Positions 18,133-27,198 of a DNA stretch of 64,000 bases are shown here, piece after piece (the first letter of the stretch is position 1; each line of letters begins with the position of its first letter). Below the pieces are notes generated by a model. That model worked only from the letters and a program-made list of their open reading frames with translations, ran no database searches and was not told the origin of the DNA. The stretch comes from JAEXOD01 sp043805435 (GTDB lineage Bacteria > Bacteroidota > Ignavibacteria > Ignavibacteriales > Melioribacteraceae). Where the stretch lies: the NCBI GenBank assembly GCA_043805435.1, contig JAZDHY010000018.1, forward strand, positions 172,520 to 236,519, read 5' to 3'. A program made the position numbers and the translations under genes.

Positions 18133-18816
18133 TTACTCCAATCTATTTTTGTTTTTCCACTTTTCAGTTAAAACAAGCGATTGCTCGCTTTTCCACTTTT
18201 TAATTTCTTTTTCATTCCCTGATAGTAATATATCGGGAACTTTCATATCTCTATATTCTGCGGGACGTGTATAATAAGGGGCTTCAATTATATCTCCATC
18301 CATAAATGAATCCAACAATGCAGATTCACTATCATTTAACACTCCCGGAATTAATCGAACAATAGAATCAACAATAACCAAAGCTAAAAGCTCGCCGCCG
18401 CTTAAAATAAAATTACCAATAGAAATTTCATCGGTGGCAAAATATTGTCTTACTCTATCATCTATACCTTTGTAATGTCCTGTAACAATAATAATGTTTT
18501 GAGCTAACGAAAATTTATTAGCAGTTTTTTGATCATATTTATCTCCTGACGGAGTAGTAAATATTATGTGATCATATTTTACATTTTTTGTTAATTTTTC
18601 AATACACTCAAAAAAGGGTTCCGGTTTTAATAACATCCCAGGACCACCGGCAAACGGTTTATCATCAATTTGTTTATGTTTATCGTAAGCATAATCGCGC
18701 AAATCGTGAACGTATATTTCAACCTTCTTTTTGTCTTGCGCGCGCTTAACAATACTTGTTTCTAAAGGACTTTTTAATAAATCCGGAACAGCAGATATTA
18801 AATCAATTCTCATCAT
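18133..18816 (-). CDS. trmD: tRNA (guanine-N1-)-methyltransferase
   Basis: TrmD methylates N1 of G37 next to the anticodon in tRNAs reading CNN codons, which prevents frameshifting. The SAM-binding trefoil-knot signature IGNFILSGGELLA is present near residue 130. The N-terminal HDLRDYAYDKHKQIDDKPFA-type segment and the GGPGMLLKPEP loop are also conserved. Length is 227 residues from the ATG at 18816; a second ATG follows at once. The start lies inside the 3' end of rimM (14-bp overlap), the usual coupling in this operon. Confidence 0.96.
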   Translation of the reverse strand: MMRIDLISAVPDLLKSPLETSIVKRAQDKKKVEIYVHDLRDYAYDKHKQIDDKPFAGGPGMLLKPEPFFECIEKLTKNVKYDHIIFTTPSGDKYDQKTANKFSLAQNIIIVTGHYKGIDDRVRQYFATDEISIGNFILSGGELLALVIVDSIVRLIPGVLNDSESALLDSFMDGDIIEAPYYTRPAEYRDMKVPDILLSGNEKEIKKWKSEQSLVLTEKWKNKNRLE

Positions 18817-19330
18817 TTTCAAAAATATCACATTGTTCTGTTAAAGTAAGTATTTTATTATTTGCATCAAAGCCGTTAATATAAACTTTAACTGCAGGAA
18901 TTAATACTTCTTTATTATTAACATCCTTAATTACATAAACATCGTTTGCAGGTAAACTAAGTACATCTTCAATAATTCCAAAGAACTTATTACCTTTAAT
19001 AACCTTACTGCCAAGAAGATCGTGAATAAAAAACTCGTTAGCCCTAAGCCTAACTTTATCTTTAGGTTTAACAAATAGTTTAGCACCTAACAAAAAACGT
19101 ACATCTTCAGAAGTTTCAAAATTCTTAAACTTTAAATGAAATACATTTTCAGATAGTTTTACATCTTCAACAAGAAATTCTTTAAATTGACCGTAAATGT
19201 TAATTATAACATATTTTAATTTAAAAAATCGATCCGGAAAATCCGAATAAGATTTAATAGTAACAAAACCTTCATATTTTGAAAGAGCAAATACTTCGGC
19301 AATTAAAAAGAAATCTGTGTCTTCTGCCAA
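18803..19330 (-). CDS. rimM: Ribosome maturation factor RimM
   Basis: RimM helps assemble the head of the 30S subunit and binds uS19. At 175 residues it has the usual two beta-barrel domains: an N-terminal part with IAEVFALSKYEGFVTIKSYS and a C-terminal PRC-barrel part with FFIHDLLGSKV and a VYVIKD-LIPAV pattern. The typical GxxGxxG start of the family is degraded (ALSKYEG). Translation appears to begin at a TTG, 11 bp after khpA, since no ATG is available near the N-terminus. It overlaps trmD at its end. Confidence 0.85.
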   Translation of the reverse strand: MAEDTDFFLIAEVFALSKYEGFVTIKSYSDFPDRFFKLKYVIINIYGQFKEFLVEDVKLSENVFHLKFKNFETSEDVRFLLGAKLFVKPKDKVRLRANEFFIHDLLGSKVIKGNKFFGIIEDVLSLPANDVYVIKDVNNKEVLIPAVKVYINGFDANNKILTLTEQCDIFENDEN

Positions 19331-19341
19331 TTTATTTTATT

Positions 19342-19575
19342 TTAATCCAAAACCTTCAAAATTGACCTTTTTCCATCTTTGGCAGCAACTGCTGTAAGTA
19401 AAACTCGCATAGCTTGAGCTGTTTTACCTTGTTTACCAATTACCTTACCAACATCATCCGGTCCAACTTTTAAAGTTAGTTCAATAGTTTTTTCGTCCGG
19501 TAACAATTCTGTAACAGTTACACTATCCGGTGAATCGACTAAATGTTTTGCAATAAATTCAACAAATTCCTTCAT
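19342..19575 (-). CDS. khpA: KH-domain RNA-binding protein
   Basis: This 77-residue protein is a single KH domain of the KhpA/YlqC type, with the RNA-binding loop VIGKQGKTAQAMR near residue 40. KhpA binds RNA together with KhpB in firmicutes and has links to cell-envelope control. Its place between rpsP and rimM is conserved across many bacteria. AAGG lies seven bases before the ATG. Confidence 0.92.
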   Translation of the reverse strand: MKEFVEFIAKHLVDSPDSVTVTELLPDEKTIELTLKVGPDDVGKVIGKQGKTAQAMRVLLTAVAAKDGKRSILKVLD

Positions 19576-19637
19576 AAGATTACCTTATTTAAATTAGAAT
19601 GGGGCACAGTTCAATCTGAACACAACCAACCTACTTA

Positions 19638-20057
19638 CTAATTTTGTTCAGTTTCGGAAGCAGCACCCTTTACTTCCTTATCATCTTCAACAATAACTTG
19701 AATTTCTTTTTTAACAGGCTTTGCAGCTACAACTATATTATGTGTTGTATTCCATTCTTCCATTTTAGCAGCTATTTCTTCAACTTTAAGACCTCTTTTT
19801 TGTAAGTCTAAAAGATACAAAATACCTTTTTTTGATAATAAATTTTTTACTGTTGCTGTTGGTTGTGCACCAACGCCAATCCAGTACAAAGCTCTTTCTT
19901 GATTTATTTCAATCGTAGGTGGTTCCATTCTTGGATTATAGTTACCTATAGCTTCAATAAATTTACCATCACGTGGTGAACGAGCATCTGCGGCAACCAA
20001 TTTATAAATAGGTTGTCTTTTTTTTCCCATCCTTCTTAATCTTAGCTTAACTGCCAA
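19638..20057 (-). CDS. rpsP: Ribosomal protein bS16 with C-terminal extension
   Basis: The first ~80 residues are standard bS16 (KLRLRRMGKKRQPIYKLV, then ADARSPRDGKFIEAIGNYNP). A ~55-residue tail follows, rich in Lys, Val and Glu, so the total of 139 residues exceeds the usual 80-90. Translation starts at TTG, with GGAGG about ten bases upstream. It follows ffh by 29 bp. Confidence 0.95.
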   Translation of the reverse strand: MAVKLRLRRMGKKRQPIYKLVAADARSPRDGKFIEAIGNYNPRMEPPTIEINQERALYWIGVGAQPTATVKNLLSKKGILYLLDLQKRGLKVEEIAAKMEEWNTTHNIVVAAKPVKKEIQVIVEDDKEVKGAASETEQN

Positions 20058-20086
20058 ATTATTATTACCTCCAAGTAATTAATATT

Positions 20087-21448
20087 CTATCTTCTTTTGT
20101 GTTTATTTTTATTTTTGTTCTTATTTTTTTTAGCAACATTTCCCAACATCTTTTTTCCACCTTGAGTTTGAATCATTTTCATCATATTTTTCATTTCATC
20201 AAACTGCTTAACTAATCGGTTTACATCTTGTATTGAATTTCCCGAACCGATGGAAATTCTTTTTCTTCTGCTACCGTTTAAGATTTTAGGATTTTTTCTT
20301 TCTTCTTTAGTCATAGATTGAATAATTGATTCAACCTTAACTATCTCTTTATCATTAATTTCAGTATCTTTTATAGCAGAACCAAGACCGGGGATCATTG
20401 ACATTAACGATTTTAACGACCCCATTTTTTTTATCATCTTAATTTGCTTTAAAAAATCCTCAAAATCAAATTTATTATCAAGCATTTTTTTCTGCAAATC
20501 TTCTGCATCGTTTTGGTCAAACTGCATCTGGGCTTTTTCAACAAGAGAAATAATATCACCCTTCCCTAAAATACGAGAAGCCATCCTATCGGGATGGAAT
20601 ATTTCAATTGTTTCAAGTTTTTCACCAAGACTAATAAACTTAATAGGTTTATTAACAACAGCCTTAATAGAAAGAGCACAACCGCCGCGCGAATCACCAT
20701 CTAATTTAGTAAGAACAATACCATCAAAGTCGACTTTTTCATGAAAAGCTTTAGCAGAATTAACTGCATCTTGACCTGTCATGGAATCAACAACAAAAAG
20801 GGTTTCAGTTGGTTTTATTTTTTCTTTAATATTACCAATTTCAACCATCAATGTTTCATCAACATGCAAACGACCGGCAGTATCAATAATAATTGTATCT
20901 AAGCCGTTTTCTTTTGCATATTTGACCGAATCTACAGAAATTTTTACAGCATCTTTTAAGTCATCAATAGTAAAAACAGGAACATCAATTGTTGCTCCTA
21001 ATTGTTTTAACTGTTCGATTGCAGCCGGTCTATAAATATCTGCTGCAGTTAAAAGTACTTTTCTGTTTTTATCTTTTAAATATTTAGCTAATTTTCCTGA
21101 AAATGTAGTTTTACCGCTTCCTTGTAAACCAACCAATAAAATTATTGTAGGTCCGGATGCGTTAATCGACAACTCCGATCTTACACCTCCCATTAAAGCA
21201 GTTAATTCATCATAAATGATTTTAGTAATTAACTGTCCTGGTGAAACAGAAGTTATTACTTCAGTTCCTAGAGCTTTTTCTTTTACATCTTCAATGAACT
21301 TTTTAGCAACTTTATAATTAACATCGGCATCTAAAAGAACTACTCGAATTTCTCTTAGGGTTTCCGCTATATTACTTTCGGAAAGTTTACCTTGACCGGT
21401 TACTTTCTTAAGTGCTTTTTCTATTTTCTGTGTAAGATCTTCAAACAT
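20087..21448 (-). CDS. ffh: Signal recognition particle protein Ffh
   Basis: Ffh binds signal sequences of nascent membrane and secreted proteins and, with 4.5S RNA and FtsY, delivers ribosomes to the translocon. The 453 residues show the N domain, then the GTPase with G1 GLQGSGKTTFSGKLA (near 107), G3 DTAGRLH, and G4 TKLDGDSRGG. A Met-rich M domain follows (about 300-430), including RRKRISIGSG for RNA contact. The C-terminus is a basic Lys/Asn/Arg tail. No 4.5S RNA gene is visible nearby. It begins 52 bp after atpG in the same direction. Confidence 0.97.
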   Translation of the reverse strand: MFEDLTQKIEKALKKVTGQGKLSESNIAETLREIRVVLLDADVNYKVAKKFIEDVKEKALGTEVITSVSPGQLITKIIYDELTALMGGVRSELSINASGPTIILLVGLQGSGKTTFSGKLAKYLKDKNRKVLLTAADIYRPAAIEQLKQLGATIDVPVFTIDDLKDAVKISVDSVKYAKENGLDTIIIDTAGRLHVDETLMVEIGNIKEKIKPTETLFVVDSMTGQDAVNSAKAFHEKVDFDGIVLTKLDGDSRGGCALSIKAVVNKPIKFISLGEKLETIEIFHPDRMASRILGKGDIISLVEKAQMQFDQNDAEDLQKKMLDNKFDFEDFLKQIKMIKKMGSLKSLMSMIPGLGSAIKDTEINDKEIVKVESIIQSMTKEERKNPKILNGSRRKRISIGSGNSIQDVNRLVKQFDEMKNMMKMIQTQGGKKMLGNVAKKNKNKNKNKHKRR

Positions 21449-21500
21449 ATCGCAAACTTACAAATTTAATCAATTTTTACCATAATATCAATATTATTTT

Positions 21501-22379
21501 TTAATTCTCTTTCAAGGCATTAGCACCGGTAACAATTTCACTAATTTCCGTTGTAATTGCAGCTTGTCGAGCTTTATTATATGTTATTTTTAAAGATCTT
21601 ATAATTTCTTTTGCATTTTCCGTTGCCATATCCATTGCCGTCATTCTTGCGCCTAATTCGGCGGCATATGATTCAAGCAATACTTTCCAGATCTTGGCAT
21701 TTAAAGCACGAGGTATTAAAGCACTAATTATTTCGGCTCTGCCGGGTTCGTATATATATTCAACATTTGTTTTAACTGCATTAACCAATTCGTTTTTAAT
21801 TGGTAAAAGCTGTTCCAAATTTAATTTTTGCTGCATAACGGATTTAAATTCGTTATAAACAATATAAACCTTATCGTAATCACCAACTAAAAATTTAGAT
21901 TTTACACAATTCATAATCTGAGGAGCAACTTCAAATTTCAATCCTGCAAATGCTCCAACAAAAGAATTATTAACTTTGTAATCTCGTTTTGCAAAATAAT
22001 CGTATCCTTTTTTACCCACACAATATAAGTCAACATTACCCGCTTTGTTTAATTCAGTTAATTCATCATTAATAAAATCTTCGGCTCTACGGATAACATT
22101 CATATTAAAACTGCCGCACATTCCTCTATCGGATGTTACAATAATAATTGCTGCTTTTTGCACTTCTCTTTCATCAAAAAAAGGATTAACAAAGTTTAAT
22201 TCTGCCAACAGCAAATTATTTAACACTTCATAAATCTTTCTTGAATATGGACGTGCATTAATAACATTTTCTTGAGCACGGCGCAACCTTGCAGCTGCCA
22301 CCATTTTCATAGCTTTTGTTATTTGCTGTGTATTTGTAACGCCAATAATATGTCTTTTAATATCACGTAATGTAGCCAT
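21501..22379 (-). CDS. atpG: ATP synthase F1 gamma subunit
   Basis: Gamma is the rotating central stalk that couples proton flow to catalysis. The 292 residues have the classic N-terminal helix (ATLRDIKRHIIGVTNTQQIT, then KAMKMVAAARLRRAQ) and the C-terminal helix ending in NKARQAAITTEISEIVTGANA. It is the last atp gene of this operon, 13 bp after atpA. Confidence 0.97.
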   Translation of the reverse strand: MATLRDIKRHIIGVTNTQQITKAMKMVAAARLRRAQENVINARPYSRKIYEVLNNLLLAELNFVNPFFDEREVQKAAIIIVTSDRGMCGSFNMNVIRRAEDFINDELTELNKAGNVDLYCVGKKGYDYFAKRDYKVNNSFVGAFAGLKFEVAPQIMNCVKSKFLVGDYDKVYIVYNEFKSVMQQKLNLEQLLPIKNELVNAVKTNVEYIYEPGRAEIISALIPRALNAKIWKVLLESYAAELGARMTAMDMATENAKEIIRSLKITYNKARQAAITTEISEIVTGANALKEN

Positions 22380-22392
22380 ATAAGATTATAAT

Positions 22393-23943
22393 CTATTCAC
22401 TCGTTTTAAATTTTGTTATAAACTCTGTAACCGCTACTTTAATTTTTTCAATTAAGGAATCGGATAAAGTTTTTGTCATTTTAATTTCTTCTAAAATATC
22501 AGGATGTTTTAATTCAACGTGTTCACCAAATTCTTTTTCAAATCTCTGAACATCAGCAACAGGAATCATTTCCAGATAGTCATTAGTTCCCACAAATACT
22601 CTTAAAACTTGTTTTTCAACAGGTATAGGAACATATTGTCCTTGTTTTAAGAATTCAAGCAAGCGTACACCTTTAGAAAGTGTTCTTTGAGTAGCTTTAT
22701 CCAAGTCGGACCCAAATTTAGAAAACGCTTCCAGTTCACGAAATTGAGCTAAATCAATTTTTAACGAACCGGCTACTTTTTTCATTGCTTTAATTTGTGC
22801 ATTTCCACCAACACGCGAAACGCTTATACCCACGTTAATGGCAGGACGAACACCCGAGTTAAATAAATTGGGTTCCAGATAAATCTGACCATCAGTAATA
22901 GAAATAACGTTTGTAGGAATATATGCCGATACGTCGCCTTGTTGTGTTTCAATAATTGGCAAAGCAGTTAAACTACCGCCACCTAAATCGTCATTTAATT
23001 TGGATGCACGTTCTAACAAACGAGAATGCAAATAAAATACGTCACCCGGATACGCTTCACGTCCCGGAGGTCTTCTTAACAACAAAGAAAGTTCGCGGTA
23101 TGCAACAGCCTGTTTAGATAAATCATCATAAATTACTAAAGCATGCTGTCCATTATCTCTAAAATATTCTCCCAAAGTTGCGCCGCTGTAAGGAGCAATA
23201 TACTGTAAAGGAGCAGGAACACTTGCCGGTGCCGAAACAACGGTTGTATATTCCATAGCACCATGCTCTTCTAATTTAGCAACAACCTGAGCAATTGTAG
23301 AATTTTTTTGACCAATTGCCACATAAACACAAAAAACCGGATTTACACCATATTTTTTTGCATCTTCTGTATGAGTTTGTTTTTGATTAATAATAGCATC
23401 TATAGCAATAGCAGTTTTTCCTGTTTGTCTATCACCAATAATCAATTCACGTTGTCCACGTCCAATTGGAATCATTGCGTCAATAGCCGTAATACCGGTT
23501 TGCAAAGGTTCTTTTACAGGTTGACGTTGCAATACACCAAGGGCTTTTCTTTCAATTGGCATGTACTTTTCAAATTCGATTGAACCTTTACCGTCAAGTG
23601 GCTCGCCAAGCGGGTCAACAACTCGTCCAAGCATATTTTTACCAACAGGAAAAGATGCAACACGTCCGGTACGTTTAACCTGATCGCCTTCTTTTATTAA
23701 CGAGCTTTCACCAAAAAGAACGCAGCCTACACTATCCTCTTCAAGATTCAGCACCATTCCAACTACACCATTAGGAAACTCAACTAGCTCGGTTGACATG
23801 ACTTTGTTTAACCCATAAACACGGGCAATTCCGTCACCAACTGACAAAACAGTTCCTACTTCATAAATATCTATTTCGTTTTCGAAGCCGGATAATTGTT
23901 TTCTTAATATCTCTGTAACTTCGTCGGGTCTTACTTCTGCCAT
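22393..23943 (-). CDS. atpA: ATP synthase F1 alpha subunit
   Basis: Alpha subunits form the non-catalytic nucleotide sites in the F1 hexamer. The 516-residue protein has Walker A GDRQTGKTAIAID, the arginine-finger region AINVGISVSRVGG and the typical EAYPGDVFYLHSRLLERA. AAGGA lies before the ATG. Beta (atpD) is not in this operon. Confidence 0.98.
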   Translation of the reverse strand: MAEVRPDEVTEILRKQLSGFENEIDIYEVGTVLSVGDGIARVYGLNKVMSTELVEFPNGVVGMVLNLEEDSVGCVLFGESSLIKEGDQVKRTGRVASFPVGKNMLGRVVDPLGEPLDGKGSIEFEKYMPIERKALGVLQRQPVKEPLQTGITAIDAMIPIGRGQRELIIGDRQTGKTAIAIDAIINQKQTHTEDAKKYGVNPVFCVYVAIGQKNSTIAQVVAKLEEHGAMEYTTVVSAPASVPAPLQYIAPYSGATLGEYFRDNGQHALVIYDDLSKQAVAYRELSLLLRRPPGREAYPGDVFYLHSRLLERASKLNDDLGGGSLTALPIIETQQGDVSAYIPTNVISITDGQIYLEPNLFNSGVRPAINVGISVSRVGGNAQIKAMKKVAGSLKIDLAQFRELEAFSKFGSDLDKATQRTLSKGVRLLEFLKQGQYVPIPVEKQVLRVFVGTNDYLEMIPVADVQRFEKEFGEHVELKHPDILEEIKMTKTLSDSLIEKIKVAVTEFITKFKTSE

Positions 23944-23967
23944 TTTTTATTCCTTAAAATGTCTTAT

Positions 23968-24522
23968 TTAATTAAGTACAAAATCCCCTTGAATAAATTT
24001 TTTCTTTAATAATTCCAAACTATGTTTTACCGAAGCATCATAAATTGTGTCTTCATGCTTTGCAATAAATCCACCAATAATAGACTCATCAATTTTAACA
24101 TCCAATGAAACCTTTTTTCCGGTAATACTTTGTAGCTTAGATTTTAATTTACTCTTTTGTTCATCAGAAATATCAAAAGCAACCTTAACTTTAATATCCG
24201 CTAATCCTTGCTGAGCATTTTTTAATTCAACAAAGCGTTTTAATATATTAAGTAATAAGTTTTCTCTGTTTTTTTTGAGAACAAATTTTATAAATTCAAA
24301 AGTTCTTTCAGAAACCTTATTTTTAAAAACAGCTTCAAGAATCTGAAATTTCTTTTCCTGTTTAATAATAGGACTTAATATAGCAACTTTAAGTTCTTTT
24401 ACACTTAAAAAACAATTTAACACAAATTCTACATCCGAAGAAACAATATCAAATTGTTGAGTTTCGGTTGCAAGTGCCAATAAAGCTTTGGCGTATCTAG
24501 AAGAAACGTTAAAATCACTCAT
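23968..24522 (-). CDS. atpH: ATP synthase F1 delta subunit
   Basis: Delta (OSCP) joins the top of F1 to the peripheral stalk. The 184 residues begin with the family pattern VSSRYAKALLALA and end with the conserved DESIIGGFIAKHEDTIYDAS motif. The start is 2 bp after atpF. Confidence 0.95.
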   Translation of the reverse strand: MSDFNVSSRYAKALLALATETQQFDIVSSDVEFVLNCFLSVKELKVAILSPIIKQEKKFQILEAVFKNKVSERTFEFIKFVLKKNRENLLLNILKRFVELKNAQQGLADIKVKVAFDISDEQKSKLKSKLQSITGKKVSLDVKIDESIIGGFIAKHEDTIYDASVKHSLELLKKKFIQGDFVLN

Positions 24523-24524
24523 AT

Positions 24525-25067
24525 TTAATTTTTAGATAATTCGTCAATATACCTATTAACAATTTCTGTTTGTTTTTCATTATTTAAATTTGCTTTTATT
24601 ATTTTTTCAGCTGTTTTGATAGCTATATCAGCCACCTGCTCTTTTAAATTCATAAAAGCTTCCTGCTGTTTTCTTTCAATTTCCGATTTAGCATCATCAA
24701 TCATTTTTTTTGCAGTCGCTTTGCTTTGAACTTCAATTTGAGCTTTTAGATTTTCACCATATTCACGAGCTTCGGCAACAACTTTTTGAGCTTCTTCATC
24801 ATATTTTGCCATATCGGCTTTGTTTTTTGCAATAAGCTCTTCAGTTTCTTTTCGTGCTAATTCTGCTTTTGCCAAAGCATCTGCAATACTGGTTTCTCTT
24901 AAAGAAAGACTATTTAAAATAGGTTTCCAAGCCACCTTTTTAAGTATAAGCAGCAAACAAATGAAAGTTACAGTAGTCCATATAATTAATCCGGGATTAA
25001 CATCCAATGGGCTTCCGGGTGCTTCACCACCTGAAAATAATAACACAAGATACAATTTACCAACCAT
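24525..25067 (-). CDS. atpF: ATP synthase Fo b subunit
   Basis: The b subunit is the membrane-anchored peripheral stalk. An N-terminal membrane helix (about residues 25-45, LIIWTTVTFICLLLILKKVAW) is followed by PILNSLSLRET and a long charged coiled coil to residue 180. AGGAT lies before the ATG. Confidence 0.95.
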   Translation of the reverse strand: MVGKLYLVLLFSGGEAPGSPLDVNPGLIIWTTVTFICLLLILKKVAWKPILNSLSLRETSIADALAKAELARKETEELIAKNKADMAKYDEEAQKVVAEAREYGENLKAQIEVQSKATAKKMIDDAKSEIERKQQEAFMNLKEQVADIAIKTAEKIIKANLNNEKQTEIVNRYIDELSKN

Positions 25068-25091
25068 AATTTATCCTAAAGGATTTTAAAA

Positions 25092-25310
25092 TTATTTTAA
25101 TGCTAAAAGAATACAAATAACTAATGCAAACAATGAAATACCTTCAATAAGAGCTGCTGCAATAATCATTGAAGTTCTGATATCACCTGCTGCTTCGGGT
25201 TGTCTTCCACTGGCTTCCATTGCTGAACTTGCTAATTTACCAATACCAAAAGCACCACCTATAACTGTTAATGCTGCTCCAAATCCTGCTGCTAAATATG
25301 CGAAATCCAT
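25092..25310 (-). CDS. atpE: ATP synthase Fo c subunit
   Basis: The c subunit forms the rotor ring. It has 72 residues in two helices joined by the polar loop GRQPEA. The ion-carrying carboxylate is E56 (ALIEGISLF). The sodium-binding Gln of helix 1 is absent (Ile at that place) and the residue after E56 is Gly rather than Ser/Thr, so a proton-driven ring is inferred. GGAGG precedes the ATG. Confidence 0.97.
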   Translation of the reverse strand: MDFAYLAAGFGAALTVIGGAFGIGKLASSAMEASGRQPEAAGDIRTSMIIAAALIEGISLFALVICILLALK

Positions 25311-25341
25311 TTATTTCCTCCGTCTATATAATTATTATTTA

Positions 25342-26208
25342 TTAATGTTCTTGATGAACTGCCATTCCTATAAATAGAGATGACAACATTGTAAATATAT
25401 AAGCTTGTAACACCGCAACAAGTATCTCTAAAAAGAATATAAACAAAGCAAAAGATACCGAAATTGGGGCTACAAAATAAGTATGCAAAATAAAAATTAA
25501 ACCAAGCAAAGCGTAAATAACAATATGTCCTGCAGTCATGTTTGCAAAAAGACGTATTGCCAATGCAAATGGTTTTGTAAATAAACCCATAAGTTCTACC
25601 ACAATCATAATTGGTAAAAGCCAAAAAGGAATTCCATGAGGCACCAAACCTTTAAAATATCCCCACAAGCCGTTTTTCATAATACCGCCAATTTGAGTAA
25701 CAAAAAACGATATTACTGCAAGAGTAGCAGTTACGGCAATATTACTTGTTGCAGTTGCTCCAAAAGGAATTAATCCTAAAAAGTTACAAACAAAAATAAA
25801 AAAGAAAACCGTTAATAAGTATGGTAAAAATTTTTCGTATCCCTTACCTATTGTAGGTTTTACAATATCATCTCTAACAAAAACAATTAAGGTTTCGACA
25901 GCATTGTTAAGCCCTTTGGGCACAAACGATTTTTTATACGAATTTGCTACACGCCGTAATATAATTATCATTATAATTGCAGCAAGCCACATAAAAACCA
26001 AATGTTTTGTTATAGATAAATCTACTCCAAACAAATGTAATTCGGGTAATTGAATGGTGAAAAATGGCGAAAAATCGAGAGTTTTTGCATCCAAAATATG
26101 ATGCATTATCCAACCGGTATCTTGTTTAGGAGCAACATGCTGTAAAGTATCAGCGGCACCAATATGTTTTACTGTATCTAAAACTGTTTCAATATTTGTA
26201 GTAAACAT
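25342..26208 (-). CDS. atpB: ATP synthase Fo a subunit
   Basis: Subunit a provides the two half-channels for protons. The 288 residues include about six membrane helices. The essential arginine lies in the LAIRLFANMTAGHIV motif of the penultimate helix region. An N-terminal periplasmic stretch of ~70 residues precedes the first helix, as in Bacteroidota and Chlorobi. It abuts the AtpI-like gene (1 bp). Confidence 0.96.
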   Translation of the reverse strand: MFTTNIETVLDTVKHIGAADTLQHVAPKQDTGWIMHHILDAKTLDFSPFFTIQLPELHLFGVDLSITKHLVFMWLAAIIMIIILRRVANSYKKSFVPKGLNNAVETLIVFVRDDIVKPTIGKGYEKFLPYLLTVFFFIFVCNFLGLIPFGATATSNIAVTATLAVISFFVTQIGGIMKNGLWGYFKGLVPHGIPFWLLPIMIVVELMGLFTKPFALAIRLFANMTAGHIVIYALLGLIFILHTYFVAPISVSFALFIFFLEILVAVLQAYIFTMLSSLFIGMAVHQEH

Positions 26209-26589
26209 TTATTTAATCGTATTATTAATCTTTTTAGTATAATAAAAAATTTCGTATGTCAATAAAAAAAAATACGAAATAAAAAATGTAAATATAAACT
26301 GATATTTATCAATATTCAAGAATTTTAAAATAATAATGATAGAAATCAGCAAAAAAAACATTCTTGCCCCCATTCCGCCTAAAACATTTATCAAAAAAGC
26401 TTGATTCCCTTTTTTAAATGAACGGTTAAACAAAAATAAAGCAAAAGTACTATTTATCAAATTTAGTGAAAGAACAAGCACAAAAACAAAAAAATATGCT
26501 TTTGATATAATATTAAATGAATATAAACTCACAAATACAATTACTAAAATACTAAAAAATATTAACAAAAATTTATTATTTTTTATCAT
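26209..26589 (-). CDS. Small four-helix membrane protein in AtpI position
   Basis: The 126-residue protein has four hydrophobic segments (about 7-25, 29-53, 65-88 and 94-117) and no recognised motif. It lies between atpZ and atpB, overlapping atpZ by 14 bp. This is the position of AtpI, a four-helix protein that aids c-ring assembly. The similarity is by size, topology and place, not sequence. Confidence 0.55.
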   Translation of the reverse strand: MIKNNKFLLIFFSILVIVFVSLYSFNIISKAYFFVFVLVLSLNLINSTFALFLFNRSFKKGNQAFLINVLGGMGARMFFLLISIIIILKFLNIDKYQFIFTFFISYFFLLTYEIFYYTKKINNTIK

Positions 26590-26830
26590 TTTTCTGCTTC
26601 GGTTTATTTAATTTAAGCACAGTTAAAATAAAATTATAAATACCGCCAAAACCACCCGCAAAGGCAAAAATAATTGTAAACCAAGGTTTAGTATTTAAGT
26701 ACTTATCCAAATACCAACCTGCAAAAAACATAAGCACAATTGTAGCAGCTAATTGTGTTCCCAAGCCAAGATAAGGACCAACTTCTCTAAGCGATTTAAA
26801 TTTTTCTTCGGGTGATTGATTTGAAAACAC
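26576..26830 (-). CDS. atpZ: AtpZ/AtpI-family protein of the ATP synthase operon
   Basis: The 84-residue protein has two membrane helices with the family motif GAGWYLDKYL-like (FFAGWYLDKYLNTKP) between them and a GGFGGIYNF glycine-rich second helix. AtpZ with AtpI has been linked to Mg2+/Ca2+ transport and c-ring assembly. Translation starts at a GTG directly after the bactofilin stop. Confidence 0.8.
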   Translation of the reverse strand: MFSNQSPEEKFKSLREVGPYLGLGTQLAATIVLMFFAGWYLDKYLNTKPWFTIIFAFAGGFGGIYNFILTVLKLNKPKQKNDKK

Positions 26831-27190
26831 TTAAATTATTTCTTCACTTTTATTCATTGTACTTTTTCCGTCAAAAACGGCACCTTCCTGAACAACTAAA
26901 ACTTTAGCAAATAAATCCCCTTTTAATACAGCTTTAGATTCCATAATTAATTTTTCCGAGCTTGATAATACTCCTTCCATTGTTCCGCTTAAAGTAATGT
27001 TTTTTGCATTAACACCACCTTTAATTTCAGCACCTTCACCAATAGTAAGATTACCGTCAACAATAACATCGCCAATAACCTTACCATCTATACGTACATT
27101 TCCGTTAGAATATAATTTACCTTCTATTCTAACTCCATTACTTAAAATGCTTACATCATTTGCCAAAACGTTGTCTTTTTTTAACGACAT
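26831..27190 (-). CDS. Bactofilin
   Basis: Bactofilins polymerise without nucleotide into filaments that position cell-wall enzymes. The 119 residues form the DUF583 right-handed beta-helix: repeats such as VRIEGKLYSNGNVRIDGKVI and GNLTIGEGAEIKGGV. AGGAGATATA precedes the ATG. It lies 8 bp after an M23 peptidase gene, a common partnership in which the filament localises the peptidase. Confidence 0.93.
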   Translation of the reverse strand: MSLKKDNVLANDVSILSNGVRIEGKLYSNGNVRIDGKVIGDVIVDGNLTIGEGAEIKGGVNAKNITLSGTMEGVLSSSEKLIMESKAVLKGDLFAKVLVVQEGAVFDGKSTMNKSEEII

Positions 27191-27198
27191 TATATCTC

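Noticed and set aside
21481..21500. AT-only inverted repeat after atpG, as a terminator
   Set aside because: The stem is all A-T, and on the coding (minus) strand no T-run follows it.
25292..25624. 110-codon minus-strand reading frame overlapping atpB and atpE
   Set aside because: It is an out-of-frame shadow of atpB; its Cys/Tyr-rich composition is not protein-like.
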